Shown here piece by piece: positions 45,163 to 56,802 of a stretch of 64,000 bases of DNA. The stretch is from Pholiota molesta (Eukaryota; Basidiomycota; Agaricomycetes; Agaricales; Strophariaceae). Within the stretch, counting starts at the first letter, position 1. Every line of letters begins with the position of its first letter. The stretch lies in NCBI GenBank assembly GCA_014925825.1, contig JACGCK010000050.1, positions 233,010 to 297,009 on the forward strand, written 5' to 3'. Both the position numbers and the translations under genes were made by a program. The notes under the pieces are model-generated. The model searched no databases. It worked only from the letters and a program-made list of their open reading frames with translations, and had not been told where the DNA came from.

Positions 45163-45597
45163 GGGAAAGTGATAGAGAGTTTCTGGAAAATAAGTAGCTT
45201 GGACGCTCGAGCTTATCAATAATCGAGTATGAGAGAGGAGAAGTCGACTGCGCAAATGCAAATTCTTACAGGGCCACCACTCTCAGTTCGGGCACGTATA
45301 TCCCGCCAGCGCCGCCCAACCAACCCCAGCGCGGCCTGCAACTATCATGAGTGTATGTTCCGCGTTTTTTGGAACAGCATCCCCAGATCGCTATTCGTGG
45401 ATCTCCAGTGCGAGCACCTCGCCCAGGTCGTAGCCCTCAACTTCCGGCAGAAGCCAGATAAACACTACACCAAAACGAAACAGTGCAGTCTCCACAAAAC
45501 AAAACAGCGCAAGCAAGAACGGAACGAAAACAAGAAAGACACGCACAAGCGGCATTCATACAACACCCAAGAAAGATCCACAGCATTGCGGGCGGGC
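45163..45597. other. 3' flank of F-box copy 6
   Basis: Includes GAGAGAGGAGAAGTCGACTG and an AAACAAAACAG-rich part also found downstream of copy 2. No gene. Confidence 0.45.
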
Positions 45598-46300
45598 CGA
45601 TGCGCTGCGAGCGCTTGATCCTGGCCGCCCGTGGAAATGTTGAAGAGGCGCGTCCACGGCGAACCTGAAGTACTTGATTTGTCGGAGGATGACATTCTGA
45701 TTGAGGTTGATGCTGTGGTAGCTGTGTGGAGGATGCAGTCAGGACAGTTCTGTGGTTCGAAGACGCTGATGGTACGCACGCGATGGCGAGGACGAATCAA
45801 CACATGCACGTCTTGAGGATCAGCTCGAACTGGCGCCATTCGGAGAAGTATATGAGAAATTCTGTGCGCATATACCAACGTCAAGATCGCATCTCGCTCA
45901 AGAAACGCAGATGGTCGAGAGACATACCTTGAAAATGTGCCTTTTCACGAGAAACGATGCGCTGCGAGAGCGTGGGCCGCCCGTGGAACTCTTAAAGAGG
46001 CGCGTCCGCGGCGAGCCTGAAGTGTCCGCGTACTCAATTTGTCGGAGCTTGGCATTCTGATTGAGGTTGATGCTGTGGAAGTCGCGTGGATGAGGCGGTT
46101 AGGAATGTTCTGTCGTTCGAGGGGGCTGATGATATGCACGCGATGTCGGATGGACCAATACAGGCATGTCTCCAAGATCAGCTCGAAGTGGCGCCATTCG
46201 AAGAAGTATATGAGAGATTCTGTGCGCATATACCAACGTCAACATCACATCTGACTCAAGAAACACAGATGGAAGAGAGACATACCTCGTAAATGCGCCT
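45598..46300 (-). pseudogene. Phosphate transporter remnant C: exons 7-8 in tandem duplicate
   Basis: Two units of about 350 bases, starting 45598 and 45955, each read on the minus strand as exon 7 plus exon 8 of the transporter. Unit 2 retains YFFEWRHFELILETCLYW (intact gene: [18 protein letters not shown]); unit 1 retains SSTSGSPWTRLFNISTGG (intact: [17 protein letters not shown]). Frames are broken. Convergent with F-box copy 6. Confidence 0.75.
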
Positions 46301-46882
46301 TTTTCACCTCGAGCGGCACATCTAAACCCTAAGTCCCGTCTATTGCTCAAAGTAAAGTTCCTTTTGCGCGTAACTTCAGCGTCCATACAACGAAGACAAG
46401 AACGTTGTCGCATGAACGAAAGGACTCACCAGGCCACCCGATTTCCGTCGCACTTGCAAATGATGCCAGACGCGGACCTTTCGCTGGTGTCAAGACCAAC
46501 CCGCAGTTCTGTAGTCTTGAGGATGGGTGATATGGCGAAGATGACCTCTTTGAGGGGACCAGTTGATCGTGATATCGTTGTCACCTGGTGAGTATGTGTC
46601 CACTGGTATAAAACGTTGAGATAGATGGTCTGCTGCTCGTATAAATTCTCATTTCAAGGTGTAATTGATCCAAGGGTTGGTCGTTGAACGCGTCCTATAC
46701 TTGGCGTGGTTGAAGCGAGGGCAGTGGAGAGTCCAGCGCGTGTATGTTTGGCGGGGGCGGGGAGTACAAACAAAGGAGGGACGTGTCTGTTACGTAATCT
46801 GCCACGTCTGGAAAGTGGTGAGGTGGCGCAGAGCGACGGCTCTCTCTCTCAAACTACTTTCTTTCTTTGCGACCCTTTCAAC
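46300..46882. other. Intergenic, upstream of Sec61 alpha
   Basis: No gene recognised. The last 150 bases contain a pyrimidine-rich stretch (CTCTCTCTC, TTTCTTTCTTTGC at 46838-46870) just before the Sec61 start, usual for fungal promoters of highly expressed genes. Confidence 0.45.
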
Positions 46883-48789
46883 ATGAGCGGGTGTATGTCC
46901 TCCTCGTCCCCAATATTCCGCTACAAACTAACGTATTCTATCCAGTTCGGTTCCTCAATCTCGTCCGGCCTTTCCTCCCCATCCTCCCTGAAGTCTCTTC
47001 GCCAGATCGCAAAGTACGCATCTCTGACACAGCGCATACCTTACCCCGCTCACCCACCTTCCCGCAGGTCCCCTTCAACCAAAAAGTACTATGGACCGCC
47101 GTCACGCTCCTTATCTTCCTCGTGTGCTCGCAAGTGCCGCTGTACGGTATCATGTCCTCCGACTCGTCTGACCCCCTCTACTGGATGCGCGTCATCCTCG
47201 CCTCGAACCGCGGCACCCTCATGGAGCTCGGCATCACGCCCATCATCACCTCGGGCATGATCATGCAGCTGCTCGCGGGCGCCAACCTCATCGACGTCGA
47301 CTTCAGCCTCAAGGAGGACCGCGCGCTCTTCAGCGGGGCCCAGAAACGTGAGTTCTCCCCTTCTTCTGCTTCTGCGTGGCATCATTAGCCCTGTTCCGGC
47401 TTCGTGATTCGCGCTCTGTGATGGCCCCTTTCTGATCCCTGCGTTTCCTCCACAGTCTTCGCCCTGATCATCGCGCTCGGGCAGGCCACGGTCTACGTGC
47501 TCACGGGCCTCTACGGGCAGCCGCACGACCTCGGCGCGGGCGTCTGCCTCCTGCTCATCATCCAGCTCATCGTCGCCGCGCTCATCGTCATCCTCCTCGA
47601 CGAGCTCCTGCAGAAGGGGTACGGGCTCGGCAGCGGCATCAACCTCTTCATCGCGACCAACATCTGCGAGAGCATCGTCTGGAAGGCGTTCTCGCCCACC
47701 ACCGTGAACATCGGGCGCGGGTCCGAGTTCGAGGGCGCGATCGTCGCGCTGTTCCATCTCTTGTTCACGTGGCACGACAAGGGGCGCGCGCTGCGCGAGG
47801 CGTTCTGGCGCGAGCGCCTGCCGAACGTGATGAGCCTGTTCTCGACGGTGGTGATCTTCGCGGTGGTGATCTACCTGCAGGGGTTCCGGATCGAGATCCC
47901 GGTGAAGAGCAACAAGTTCCGCGGGCAGCGGGGGACGTACCCGATCAAGCTGTTTTATACGTCGAATATGCCGATTATGCTGCAGAGCGCGCTGACGTCG
48001 AATGTGTTCATCGTGTCGCAGATGCTCGCGTCGCGCTTCCCGTCGAATATCCTTGTTAAGATTCTGGGTGTCTGGGAGGTGCGTTGACCGTGTTTCCCTC
48101 CCGTCCCTCGTCATAAGACACTGACGTGATCCATGCAGCCCCTTGAAGACTCTCCTCAACTTAGGGCGACGCAGGGCATCGCGTACTACATGTCCCCCCC
48201 GCACACGCTCAAGGAGGCCATTCTGGACCCGATCCACACGGCGGTGTACATCACGTTCATGCTCTCCGCGTGCGCGCTCTTCTCCAAGACGTGGATCGAG
48301 GTCTCGGGCTCCGGCCCAAGGGACGTCGCGAAGCAGCTTAAGGACCAGCAGATGGTGCGTCTTCTCCCTCTCTCCTTCCCTCCCTCCCTCTCTCCTTCGC
48401 TGTGGAGTGTGTGTAGTACTGCTGTTGAACGATGCACTGACCAACGTGAATGTAGGTGATGGCCGGGCACCGCGAGGGCTCGATGTACAAGGAGCTGAAG
48501 CGGATCATCCCGACCGCGGCGGCGTTCGGCGGCGCGATCCTCGGCCTGCTCTCCGTCGCGGCGGATTTGTCGGGCGCGATTGGGAGTGGGACGGGGATCT
48601 TGATGGCTGTTACGATTATTTATAGCTGTACGTCTTTCCCTTTCTCTATTCTCTGTCTCTGTGACTGGGCTGTGTGTGTTTGGAAGAGGATTGGGTGACT
48701 GATGGTTTTTGTTTGGACTTGTAGATTGGGAGATTGGGATGCGCGAGTCGGCGGGTGCGGATATGGCGGCGTTTGGGGATCTGCTGTGA
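46883..48789 (+). CDS. SEC61: Sec61 alpha subunit, protein-conducting channel of the ER
   Basis: Seven exons: 46883-46892, 46946-47013, 47068-47347, 47456-48078, 48139-48354, 48456-48627, 48725-48789; 477 aa, the usual length for the family. Starts [20 protein letters not shown]; diagnostic parts are [25 protein letters not shown] (TM1), [12 protein letters not shown] and GANLIDVD (plug/TM2 region), [27 protein letters not shown], the [32 protein letters not shown] loop, and [38 protein letters not shown] near the end. It forms the membrane pore of the Sec61 translocon for secretory and membrane proteins. First exon is only 10 bases, a micro-exon ending in the middle of a Phe codon. Essential gene; its presence marks the edge of a stable region. 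Confidence 0.97.
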
Positions 48790-50962
48790 TCCCCCTCTTT
48801 GGTGCCATGCTTTGAAAACGGGAAGGGACGCATACGGAAGGGGAGAATTTGGGGACGAAGGAATAGGCGGCGAGATTCATGTTTTAATTTATACCTTTGT
48901 CGGTCGGTCCGCGATGGCGCATGTATGCCTTCATGGGACTCGGGCGGGATGGAGCGGGTGGGGCGGCGGCGGCAAAATGTTGGGGGCTGCGAACGGCCCT
49001 AGTTCGGTGTCGGTCCGTCGCGTTTGGGCTGGCGGTGTGTGTAGGACGATAAATAGGTTAATTTAAGTTCTTTTCTTTCCCTGGCTCGAGTTTTTGGGTT
49101 GGAAATTCGATCCTCTGAGTTGTGGTAGAAAGCAATCAGTATCTGAAGAGCGAAGGAAGCCTGTGGTCGTTTGGTTTCTACAAAGTTTCTACTCGGGTTT
49201 GGGGTAGTCAAGCGCGTACTCAAGTTTATGCACTCTCCCTGGCTTCGGTCTCTCAAGCGTATGTGATATGTATGCGCGTCGATTAGTTACTTGAGTCTGA
49301 AGTACCGCAAAGTGTTTACATTCTATTCAGGAAGATGGCGCTCCTTATTTAAATTGTGTGCAATTGCCCGTGTTCGATATGGAGGTTGCGTTATTCCCTG
49401 CGTGGCCAAGGATGCATCATATGAGCGACCTGGGCATTCGGTGTGAGTTGAACCATTCGACGACGATCGCTGGAACTGTGCATGTGAGGGACTGCATATA
49501 TCTGGAGAGCGTTCGCTTGCGGCTTGTCTGTCGATGACTACTTCTGCTCGAGTTTTAGCACCTCAAGCGCATCTATGATTCAGAAGTCTTCAAGCATATA
49601 TGTACTGTTACGGACAGAGTCCGAATTACACTTAGTAAGGGTGCATATACTCGCTTTAAACATTGACATTGCATGCGCCCTGCGAGGCCCAGGTGCACCC
49701 CTCCCATCCGCGTCGCCAACCCTTGCTATCTAAGGCCTATGTAGCTACCTCTATGCACTCGACCTGCATCGGTATCACTGAGGCAATTTGGAGATGTGGC
49801 TCAGTGCTTGTGGCTGGGGTGGACGAGGGGAGGGGTGGTCGTGTGCTGTCCCGTCGGGTGTCCGTGGGCGGCGTATGTATAGATAGAGGCGGGGTAAGTC
49901 TGGCGTAAGTATATGTATATCACTTATTTTTGGGTGATCCGCGGTGTGTCTGTGGATGTGTTGGAGACAATCGTTTTCGTATGAGCGGCTTCTGCGTTGT
50001 TGTAGAATGCGATACAACGCGGACACTGGCCTTTCGTGCCGCTTTTGCGACGGCTTCCTTGTCTTTGGCGCGTTTCAATGCGAGCCGGAACGGGGAAGTC
50101 GTCTTAAATTGACTGCATATATTTTGCTTTGGTGGTATACCTAGGTCAGACGGATATGAGGAGGAACGAGCTTGGGTTTCAGGATGCGGTTCGACGTAGG
50201 CATGCCTACTTCTGGACGCGCGATGGCTTCCTGTCCCCAACAAACCTCCTTATCTTCGCCACAATCGAGTATCAGTTCAAAGGTGAGCTGTTCTAAACCG
50301 ATTGGAGACGTTCGAAGTTCGCGGGGATGGTCGTGTGCCTAGGTGAGAGACGCCGCAGAGGTGCGAGAAGAGCGAATTGTGCTCACGCGACCTCGCATAA
50401 TTACAGCATTGCAGACCGGGATTCGGAAGGACGATGCGAAGCATGCGACGAAGATAAAAAAAGAGAGAAAATCAGAACCCCCATGTCAAGATCGCGTCAA
50501 TGGATAGTCTGGTCAAGGTCTTAGAGCTGTCCCTCCTGCGTCTCTGCAGCGCCGTACACGGCTCAAAATCGAACCCAGACTCCACAAGCACATTTAGAAC
50601 GCGTTATGTGTCGAAATACACAGCATTACGCGGAGACAAGGACGCATGGTGGAGGAGGAAGCGACGACGACGGTGCAGAGCAAGCGACGAACGTTTGTCG
50701 CAGCCATCCAATCGCGGCCGTGCACTATGGTCACCTCGTTCTGCCGCCCGTGCCGTCCGGCCTCTCGCTGCAGCGCAGTGGGTGCCCGGCGGCGGCCGGT
50801 GGTGCACACGGGCCGTAGGGCAGATCGCGTTGGCGCACATCAAAAAATCTGGAGTTACATCACACCTATTTATTGGCACACGACCACATTCCACCACTTT
50901 CCACTCCCCACTACACTCCTGCGACACCCATCCATCCCACTTTCTCTTCGCCAGAACTTCGC
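48790..50962. other. Intergenic between Sec61 alpha and the phosphate transporter
   Basis: About 2.2 kb with no supported gene. Short frames (for example 49524-49733) lack features. A possible TATA-like CTATTTATT lies at about 50867, some 95 bases before the transporter start. Confidence 0.45.
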
Positions 50963-53558
50963 ATGGCGGAACCACGCAAATCAGCAGAGGCGGCCCCGCG
51001 CCCGGTGTCGGATCTGGAGGAGTTCGAGCGCAGCGACGGGCGGCCTGCGTTCGTGCTCACCACTGCGGAGCTCAAGCTCCTGGGCATCGCAGGCGTTGGC
51101 TTCTTCCTCGACGGTACGTCCCACCCCACCTCCCTCCCCACCCTCGTGCTAATCCACCCTTTTCCAGCCTACGATCTCTTCATCATCAACGTACGTCCCA
51201 AAAAAAAAATCCTACCCTGATTCGCCCCCCGATTCACTGTGCCCCCCGCAGCCCGTGGCGCTGATGCTGCAGTACCGCCTGTACGGCGGCGCCCACCTCC
51301 CCGCGAACCTCGAGGGCTTCGTCAAGGCCGGCGCCAACATCGGGAGCGTCATCGGCCAATTCGGCTTCGGTAGCTATTCCCCGCCCCTCCCACCGTCTTC
51401 CGTCCTCACATCTTCCCCACCCCTGCAGGCTACGCCGCCGACGCCCTCGGCCGTAAAGCCGTCTGTATGTCGTCGTCCCCCACCCCCCCCTCCCCTCCCT
51501 CGTCTTACTGACCACCCACCCCCCACCCGCGCGCAGACGGCAAAGAGCTCATGCTCATCATCCTCGCCACCATCCTCACGCTCACCACCCCCACGGGCCA
51601 CCTCTCCCCGAACGCGTGCCTCGTGTACCTCGGCGTGTTCCGCATCCTCCTGGGCATCGGCGTCGGCGGCGACTACCCGATGTCCGCGTCGATCACGTCG
51701 GACCGCGCGAACCTGAGGAAGCGGGGGACGATGCTCGCGTATATTTTTGCGAACCAGGGGTGGGGGAGCTTTATGGGGAGCTTGGTGACGATTATTGTGT
51801 TGTTGTGTTATAGGGGGACGATGGAGGCGGGGCATACGTCGAAGGTCGATGGCGGTGCGTGTCTTTTCTCGTGGCGTTGCCCGTTTCTGGGTGCTGAGGT
51901 TCGTTTTTGTTGGATGGATGTATAGTCTGGCGCATCATCATCGCGCTCTCGCTCTTCCCCGCGTTCGGCACCCTGTACCAGCGCCTGACCCTCCCGGAGT
52001 CGACGCGCTACAAGAAGGACCTGGCGGCGAAGCAGGCGCAGCTGGACGCGGAGGCCGGGGACGAGATCGCCAAGCTGAAGGCTGCGCAGCGCGCTGAGGA
52101 GATTAGGATGCAGAAGGAGGAGAAAACGACGACGGACGCCCACCCAAAGTCTGACGACATCGAGGTGGAGAAGGTCTCGCGGAGGGCCTCTACGGACGAG
52201 GACGAGGGCGACGACGTGCCGCTCGAGTTCTTCGTGAAGAAGAAGGCGCATTTTGGAGGTGTGTGTTCCTTTTTCCATCCATCCGTGCCCTCGGTGAAGC
52301 GGGATGGGATGCTGATGTACGAACACAGAGTTCGTGGCCTACTTCTCGGAGTGGCGCCACTTCAAGCTGCTGCTCGGGACGTGCATGTGCTGGTTCCTGC
52401 TCGACATCGCGTGCGTCTCCTCCCTTTCTTCCTCTCCTCTCCTTCCCTCTTCCTTCCCATCGACACCGTAGAACTACTTGATACTGATACTATGTTCGTT
52501 TCGTTTGGTATTGGACGTGCAGATTCTACGGCATCAACCTGAACCAGAACGTGGTGCTGCAGCAGATCGGGTACGCGGGCTCGTCGGGGACGCCGTGGAC
52601 GCGCCTGTTCAAGATCTCGACGGGCGGGATCATCATCACCGCCCTTGGGTTCGTGCCAGGTGAGTGGAGGTATGATTCTTTGGTGGTGGTGGTAACGCTG
52701 ATGATGCGCGATAATGGCGCTTAGGGTACTACGCGTCGGTGCTGACGATTGAGATTCTGGGAAGGAAGTGGATCCAGGTGCAGGGGTTCTTGTTGGCGGG
52801 GCTGTTCCGTGCGTGGTTTCTGATTTTTGTCGTTGGGCGTTGACTGACGCGTTCCTGTTGCCCTCTTTCCCCTCTCTCTGTTCGTTTGAACGTTTGTTTC
52901 TCTGCCCGAACGATGCCCTGCCCGAACGCTGCTCTGCCCGAACGCTGCTCTGCGGGAACTCGAACGGCGGTTTGTTGGCTGTGGATAGTGGGCATTCTGG
53001 CGGGCAAGTTCCACGAGCTGAGCAAGCCCGCGTTCATCGTGTGCTTCGCGCTGCTGCAGTTCTTCTTCAACTTCGGGGCGAACACGACGACATACGTACG
53101 TCCTTCCCCCTCTTTCCTTCATCGAACCCTAACTAACTCCTCCTTGTCCGCTCGATGCGCAGTGCTACCCCGCTGAGGTGTTCCCGACGCGCTTCCGCGC
53201 CTTCGCGCACGGGATCTCCGCGGCGATGGGCAAGGTCGGCGCGATCATCTCCGCGCTCGCGTTCAACACGCTCTCGCAGCGGATCGGCACGCCTGCGATC
53301 CTGTGGATCTTCTTTGGGTGCTGTATGTTTGGGGCTTGTGAGTGTTCTCTCTCTTTGTTTTATTTAATTCAGCTCGTGCTCGTGCTGCGGTTGTTGTGGT
53401 GACAGTGTGCTGATGTTTATTGGTGTTTTTTCTGTGTAGTGTTCACCCTCCTGCTGCCGGAAGTGAAGGGTTATGACCCGGACGAGGTGCTCGCGCAGGA
53501 GATCCGCGAGAAGCGCGCGGAGCGCGAGCGCGCTCCGGCTTCTGTTCCAACGAACTAA
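50963..53558 (+). CDS. PHO84: Pho84-type inorganic phosphate:H+ symporter (MFS)
   Basis: Twelve exons: 50963-51113, 51168-51190, 51252-51369, 51429-51464, 51537-51854, 51926-52258, 52329-52410, 52523-52659, 52725-52808, 52989-53095, 53163-53337, 53440-53558; 560 aa. Plasma-membrane major-facilitator transporter that takes up phosphate with protons. Visible features: first helix with [13 protein letters not shown]; the MFS loop [14 protein letters not shown]; the family signature [15 protein letters not shown]; a long charged cytosolic loop (about residues 240-310); [18 protein letters not shown]; and the C-terminal half with [26 protein letters not shown]. Length and layout are normal, all splice sites canonical. 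The only intact copy; remnants A-D in the window derive from it or a close relative. Symbol given at family level. Confidence 0.93.
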
Positions 53559-54245
53559 GCAGGCGCCCGCCGGCGCCGTTCCAGCTTGGCGTGCGGACGA
53601 TCCACTAAAAACTAATTGCAGGCCGCGTGGGAGTGGGTTGAAGGCGATGGCGGGATAGAGGCGAGAAGGGAGGGGGGAGGTTGTTGGTTGTGTGTGTGTG
53701 TGTCGAAAATGAAGTGAAGGCCTACTGACCGCCTTTTGTACAACTAATGCTATATTACATGCGTATCTATCATGCTCTCTTGCTTGATGTGCGTCTCTTG
53801 GTCCTGTAAGAAATTTTTGTGCGTTTGTGCAGCCGAATTATTATTTCTCGTATACCATGTTTTATATTGATAAGAGCGCGGAGTTTTTCTTGAGCTGGTG
53901 GTGTAGGTTCCGCGGTCATTGTCCGCTGGCGACCGAGGTGAAAGTATCTTCATTGCTGCCCATCCTCAGCTGCTGGTAAGTTGTCATTTCCCAGTGGTGA
54001 TAAATCTTGTGCCGCAAGAATAGATTGTATTCTTGTTTGGACGTAGTTATGCCTATACATTTTTTCCTCCAATCAAGTATGGCATAAATGTTGCTTTTGA
54101 GCGCTATTTTACATTCTACAAGAACGAGGTACAGCCGGATCCTCCGGCGAATGCAGTACAATTTTTCCTCACGGGCTCGGGAACAATGCCGGGCATCCCA
54201 ACGACGTTTCTAACGGCCACCATCCATGAGCCGCGAATTCTTTCA
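53559..54245. other. Intergenic between the transporter and F-box copy 7
   Basis: Contains a (GT) run at about 53690-53703 and the F-box-family 3' flank (CTCTTGGTCCTGTAAGA at 53796). No gene. Confidence 0.45.
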
Positions 54246-55791
54246 TCACTTTCCTTTATGTTGTCGTCGTGGTATACTCAACGGAAAACATCCCCCTGTA
54301 CTGCAGCACATCCACCTGCCCCCGATCTTCCCATGTCTGCGGTATCGTCGTCGTCGACACCTCGCTGTCATACACCCGCGCCGCGGGCCCGCGTTCAGCC
54401 GCGGGAACGCCTCGCGCAGCACCGCCAGCCCGTCCTGCCGGAACGTCTCCAACGACAGCGCGGTCCCCACGTCGCGCCAAAGCGTGATTCGAAATCGAAG
54501 GGCGATCGTGGAAATCGCGGACGGAGCGTGCTGCGCGAGGACGGCGTCGATGGCCGCACAGTCGATCTCGGTGGGGATATCGTGGACGAGGCCGATCTCT
54601 TGATAGAGAATTGAGTCGGAAATAAAACCGCGGTCGATGAATATCTCGAGGCGGGAGAGGGGTGGCAGGTGCGGGTCGAGGAGATTGAGGATTTGGTGTG
54701 TGGAGGATTCGATCGGCGTACTGCTGGTGTTGTATTTTACGAGCAGCAGATTAATGGTAAGCCTTGTCAAACGGGACAGATGCCTGTAATCCACACGGAA
54801 GCCCGGAAAGACATGCTCTGTGCGGTGATCGTGATTCGTGATTGAGCAAAGGGAACTCTAGTTCTGAGTGGAGTAGTATCAGATTCAACGTACCGCTGTA
54901 GAAGTTGAGCGTGAGGTCTTCTAAGTTCTAGCGCGGCCCAATGTCGCCAATAATAGGGAATGGAGTTGGCCATTCGACTGTCCACCAGGGTGAACGACAG
55001 AGCTTTCAACATGGGAAATTCACCTGGAGTGATGAGATCGAAAAAGCCTTGCGCGCCAAGTATATCCAAGCTCTCGAGGTGGTTGAACTTCCATGGTCCC
55101 AGGGCCGTATACTCTGGAACGTCTTGAGAATTCAAAGTCCACTGAAATGATATGTTAGAGATGGAGATGTGTTTAACCTGTCGTCCTTTTAGCATCGTCG
55201 GAGGAACGCCATGGAGGTATTTCAATTCCAACGTCGTAATGCGGGTATCCAATAATCCAATAGGCTCTCGATGTTGGAGACGAATTCATTGTTATTCACG
55301 TCCCCTTCCCATTCCGCAAACCCCCACAATGCTAGCGTATAGTCGCTTGTCGAGTATGGGTAGCCTTCATCTCCTCGAAAGACGGTATTCATTATCGTTG
55401 TTAACGACCCGTCTTCTATCGCCGGATGTGGAACATTGTCGCCATGCATGTTGATGCACTTACCCAGAATCAACACCAACTTCCGGACATGACGCGCAAC
55501 CCCCATGCTGGGCGCTACCCAAACATCCGATTGCAGCAAATTGAGGAATGCATGGATATAAGGAAGTGGGGGTGGTGTAGAATCGGTTCTCTGGAAGGAC
55601 ACAATCGAAAATCGGTGGGCATTTATGCGTTGTCGAAAGATGTGTGAGACGAGGGCAAGACAAGACAGCATTCCGGGATCGACCATCTTATTTTCGGATA
55701 CGGTGTCAGTAGAGAGTTGGGAGTAAAAGGCCTCATCTATAATATTCTCGATTAGCTCTGTAGGGAGCTCACTTGGTGTTAAGATGGGCAT
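54246..55791 (-). pseudogene. F-box-like paralogue copy 7, broken
   Basis: Nearly identical, inverted, to copy 1. Start at 55791 (MPILTPSELPTELIENIIDEAF). Three lesions relative to copy 1: an exact 8-bp tandem duplication, TATTGGAT, at about 55251-55266, shifts the frame and leads to a stop at 55222; a 7-bp insertion (CTTAGAA beside CTAGAA) lies at about 54921-54934; and one base is missing in the GC-rich run at about 54382. The 8 and 7 bases add to a multiple of three, but the shifted part between them contains a stop. The rest, including the intron with the usual sites, is preserved, so decay is recent. Confidence 0.85.
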
Positions 55792-56802
55792 TGTCGGCGA
55801 TACCAAAACGATGAGGGAATCAGATAGTGGTAGACCGTTGTGAATCGTAATCACGAAGACTGCGTGAAGCCAAAATTGGACAAGTTTGCCACGCTTAGGA
55901 AGCCTGCTGAGCCGACTCTTGCACCGATGGCGCACACCGCGGCCGTATACCCCAAGACAACGAGATCTCCCCGGAGTGGCAAGCTACCTGTGCTTTAGCA
56001 CTTTCTCTGGGTACACCGCAATGTGCGCCGCCAGCCACTGCCTGCCCTGCTTGAGCACCGTCTCGCGAACGCATTCCTGCGCCGCCAGCAGGCACGTCAT
56101 TGGCACCCTGTTTGCCTTGGCGAACCCGTTGTCCGTGCATTCGTGCCCGGCATTAGGATCTTGGCTACATCCTCGGTGACGGCCAAACCGGCGAGGGTCA
56201 AGCGATCAAGTGGAGGTAGGCATTTTATTGTAAATTTGAAGAAGGCTACGCTATAGGCATTTTTGACAGAGCAAAATCCCGAAGACTCAGTTTTTGGATG
56301 GCGAATTGCGTCAGGTGCGAAAAGGATATCAATGCAAAATGAATGCTGGTATCCGTTCTGTAGCCATTTCGATCCGTTAAAGGTTTCAGGCAGCGATGAC
56401 GGGTACACGGCTGGAGGAGAGGCATTTGATAAATTTCCCTTTAAATTTGACCGCCTCAAGCCGAGGTGCCATGGCGTCTGGGTAGATGCTGGGGATTCAC
56501 CAATGTTAATTGCAGGTTGAATGGGAGATTAGGCAGGGCTGCCGCTATGTCGGCGCTCAAGTTTAATAGGAGGATGAACTGCCGGCTGCGTGTATAATCA
56601 TTGGTAAGATTAAATAATCATTTTTTGTGCTGTTGGGCAAGGCTGGCCATCGACTGAGATTGTGATGGGCAACAGTTTCTCAGGCTTGAGCTTTGTTTCA
56701 ATTTCATATTTTAAATAACGGAACTTGAATGCGGTACAAACTAAGTATCCTTACGCCCTCGTGCCCACTGTGGGAATCTCACCGACGTGTCGCCTTGGTA
56801 TA
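55792..56802 (-). repeat. Upstream segment of copy 7, decayed remnant, and 3' flank of copy 8
   Basis: 55792-55940 is the conserved F-box upstream segment (minus). 55940-56200 matches bases 1-180. 56100-56460 holds a minus-strand open frame of 120 codons (LPETFNGSKWLQNGYQHSF..) of unknown nature that runs into that remnant. 56550-56750 matches the 3' flank of F-box copy 3. Confidence 0.5.

Noticed and set aside
47089..48444. 451-codon open frame antisense to Sec61 alpha
   Set aside because: It lies wholly over Sec61 exons and introns; long antisense frames are expected from GC-rich third positions. The product is Arg/Glu/Asp-rich without domains.
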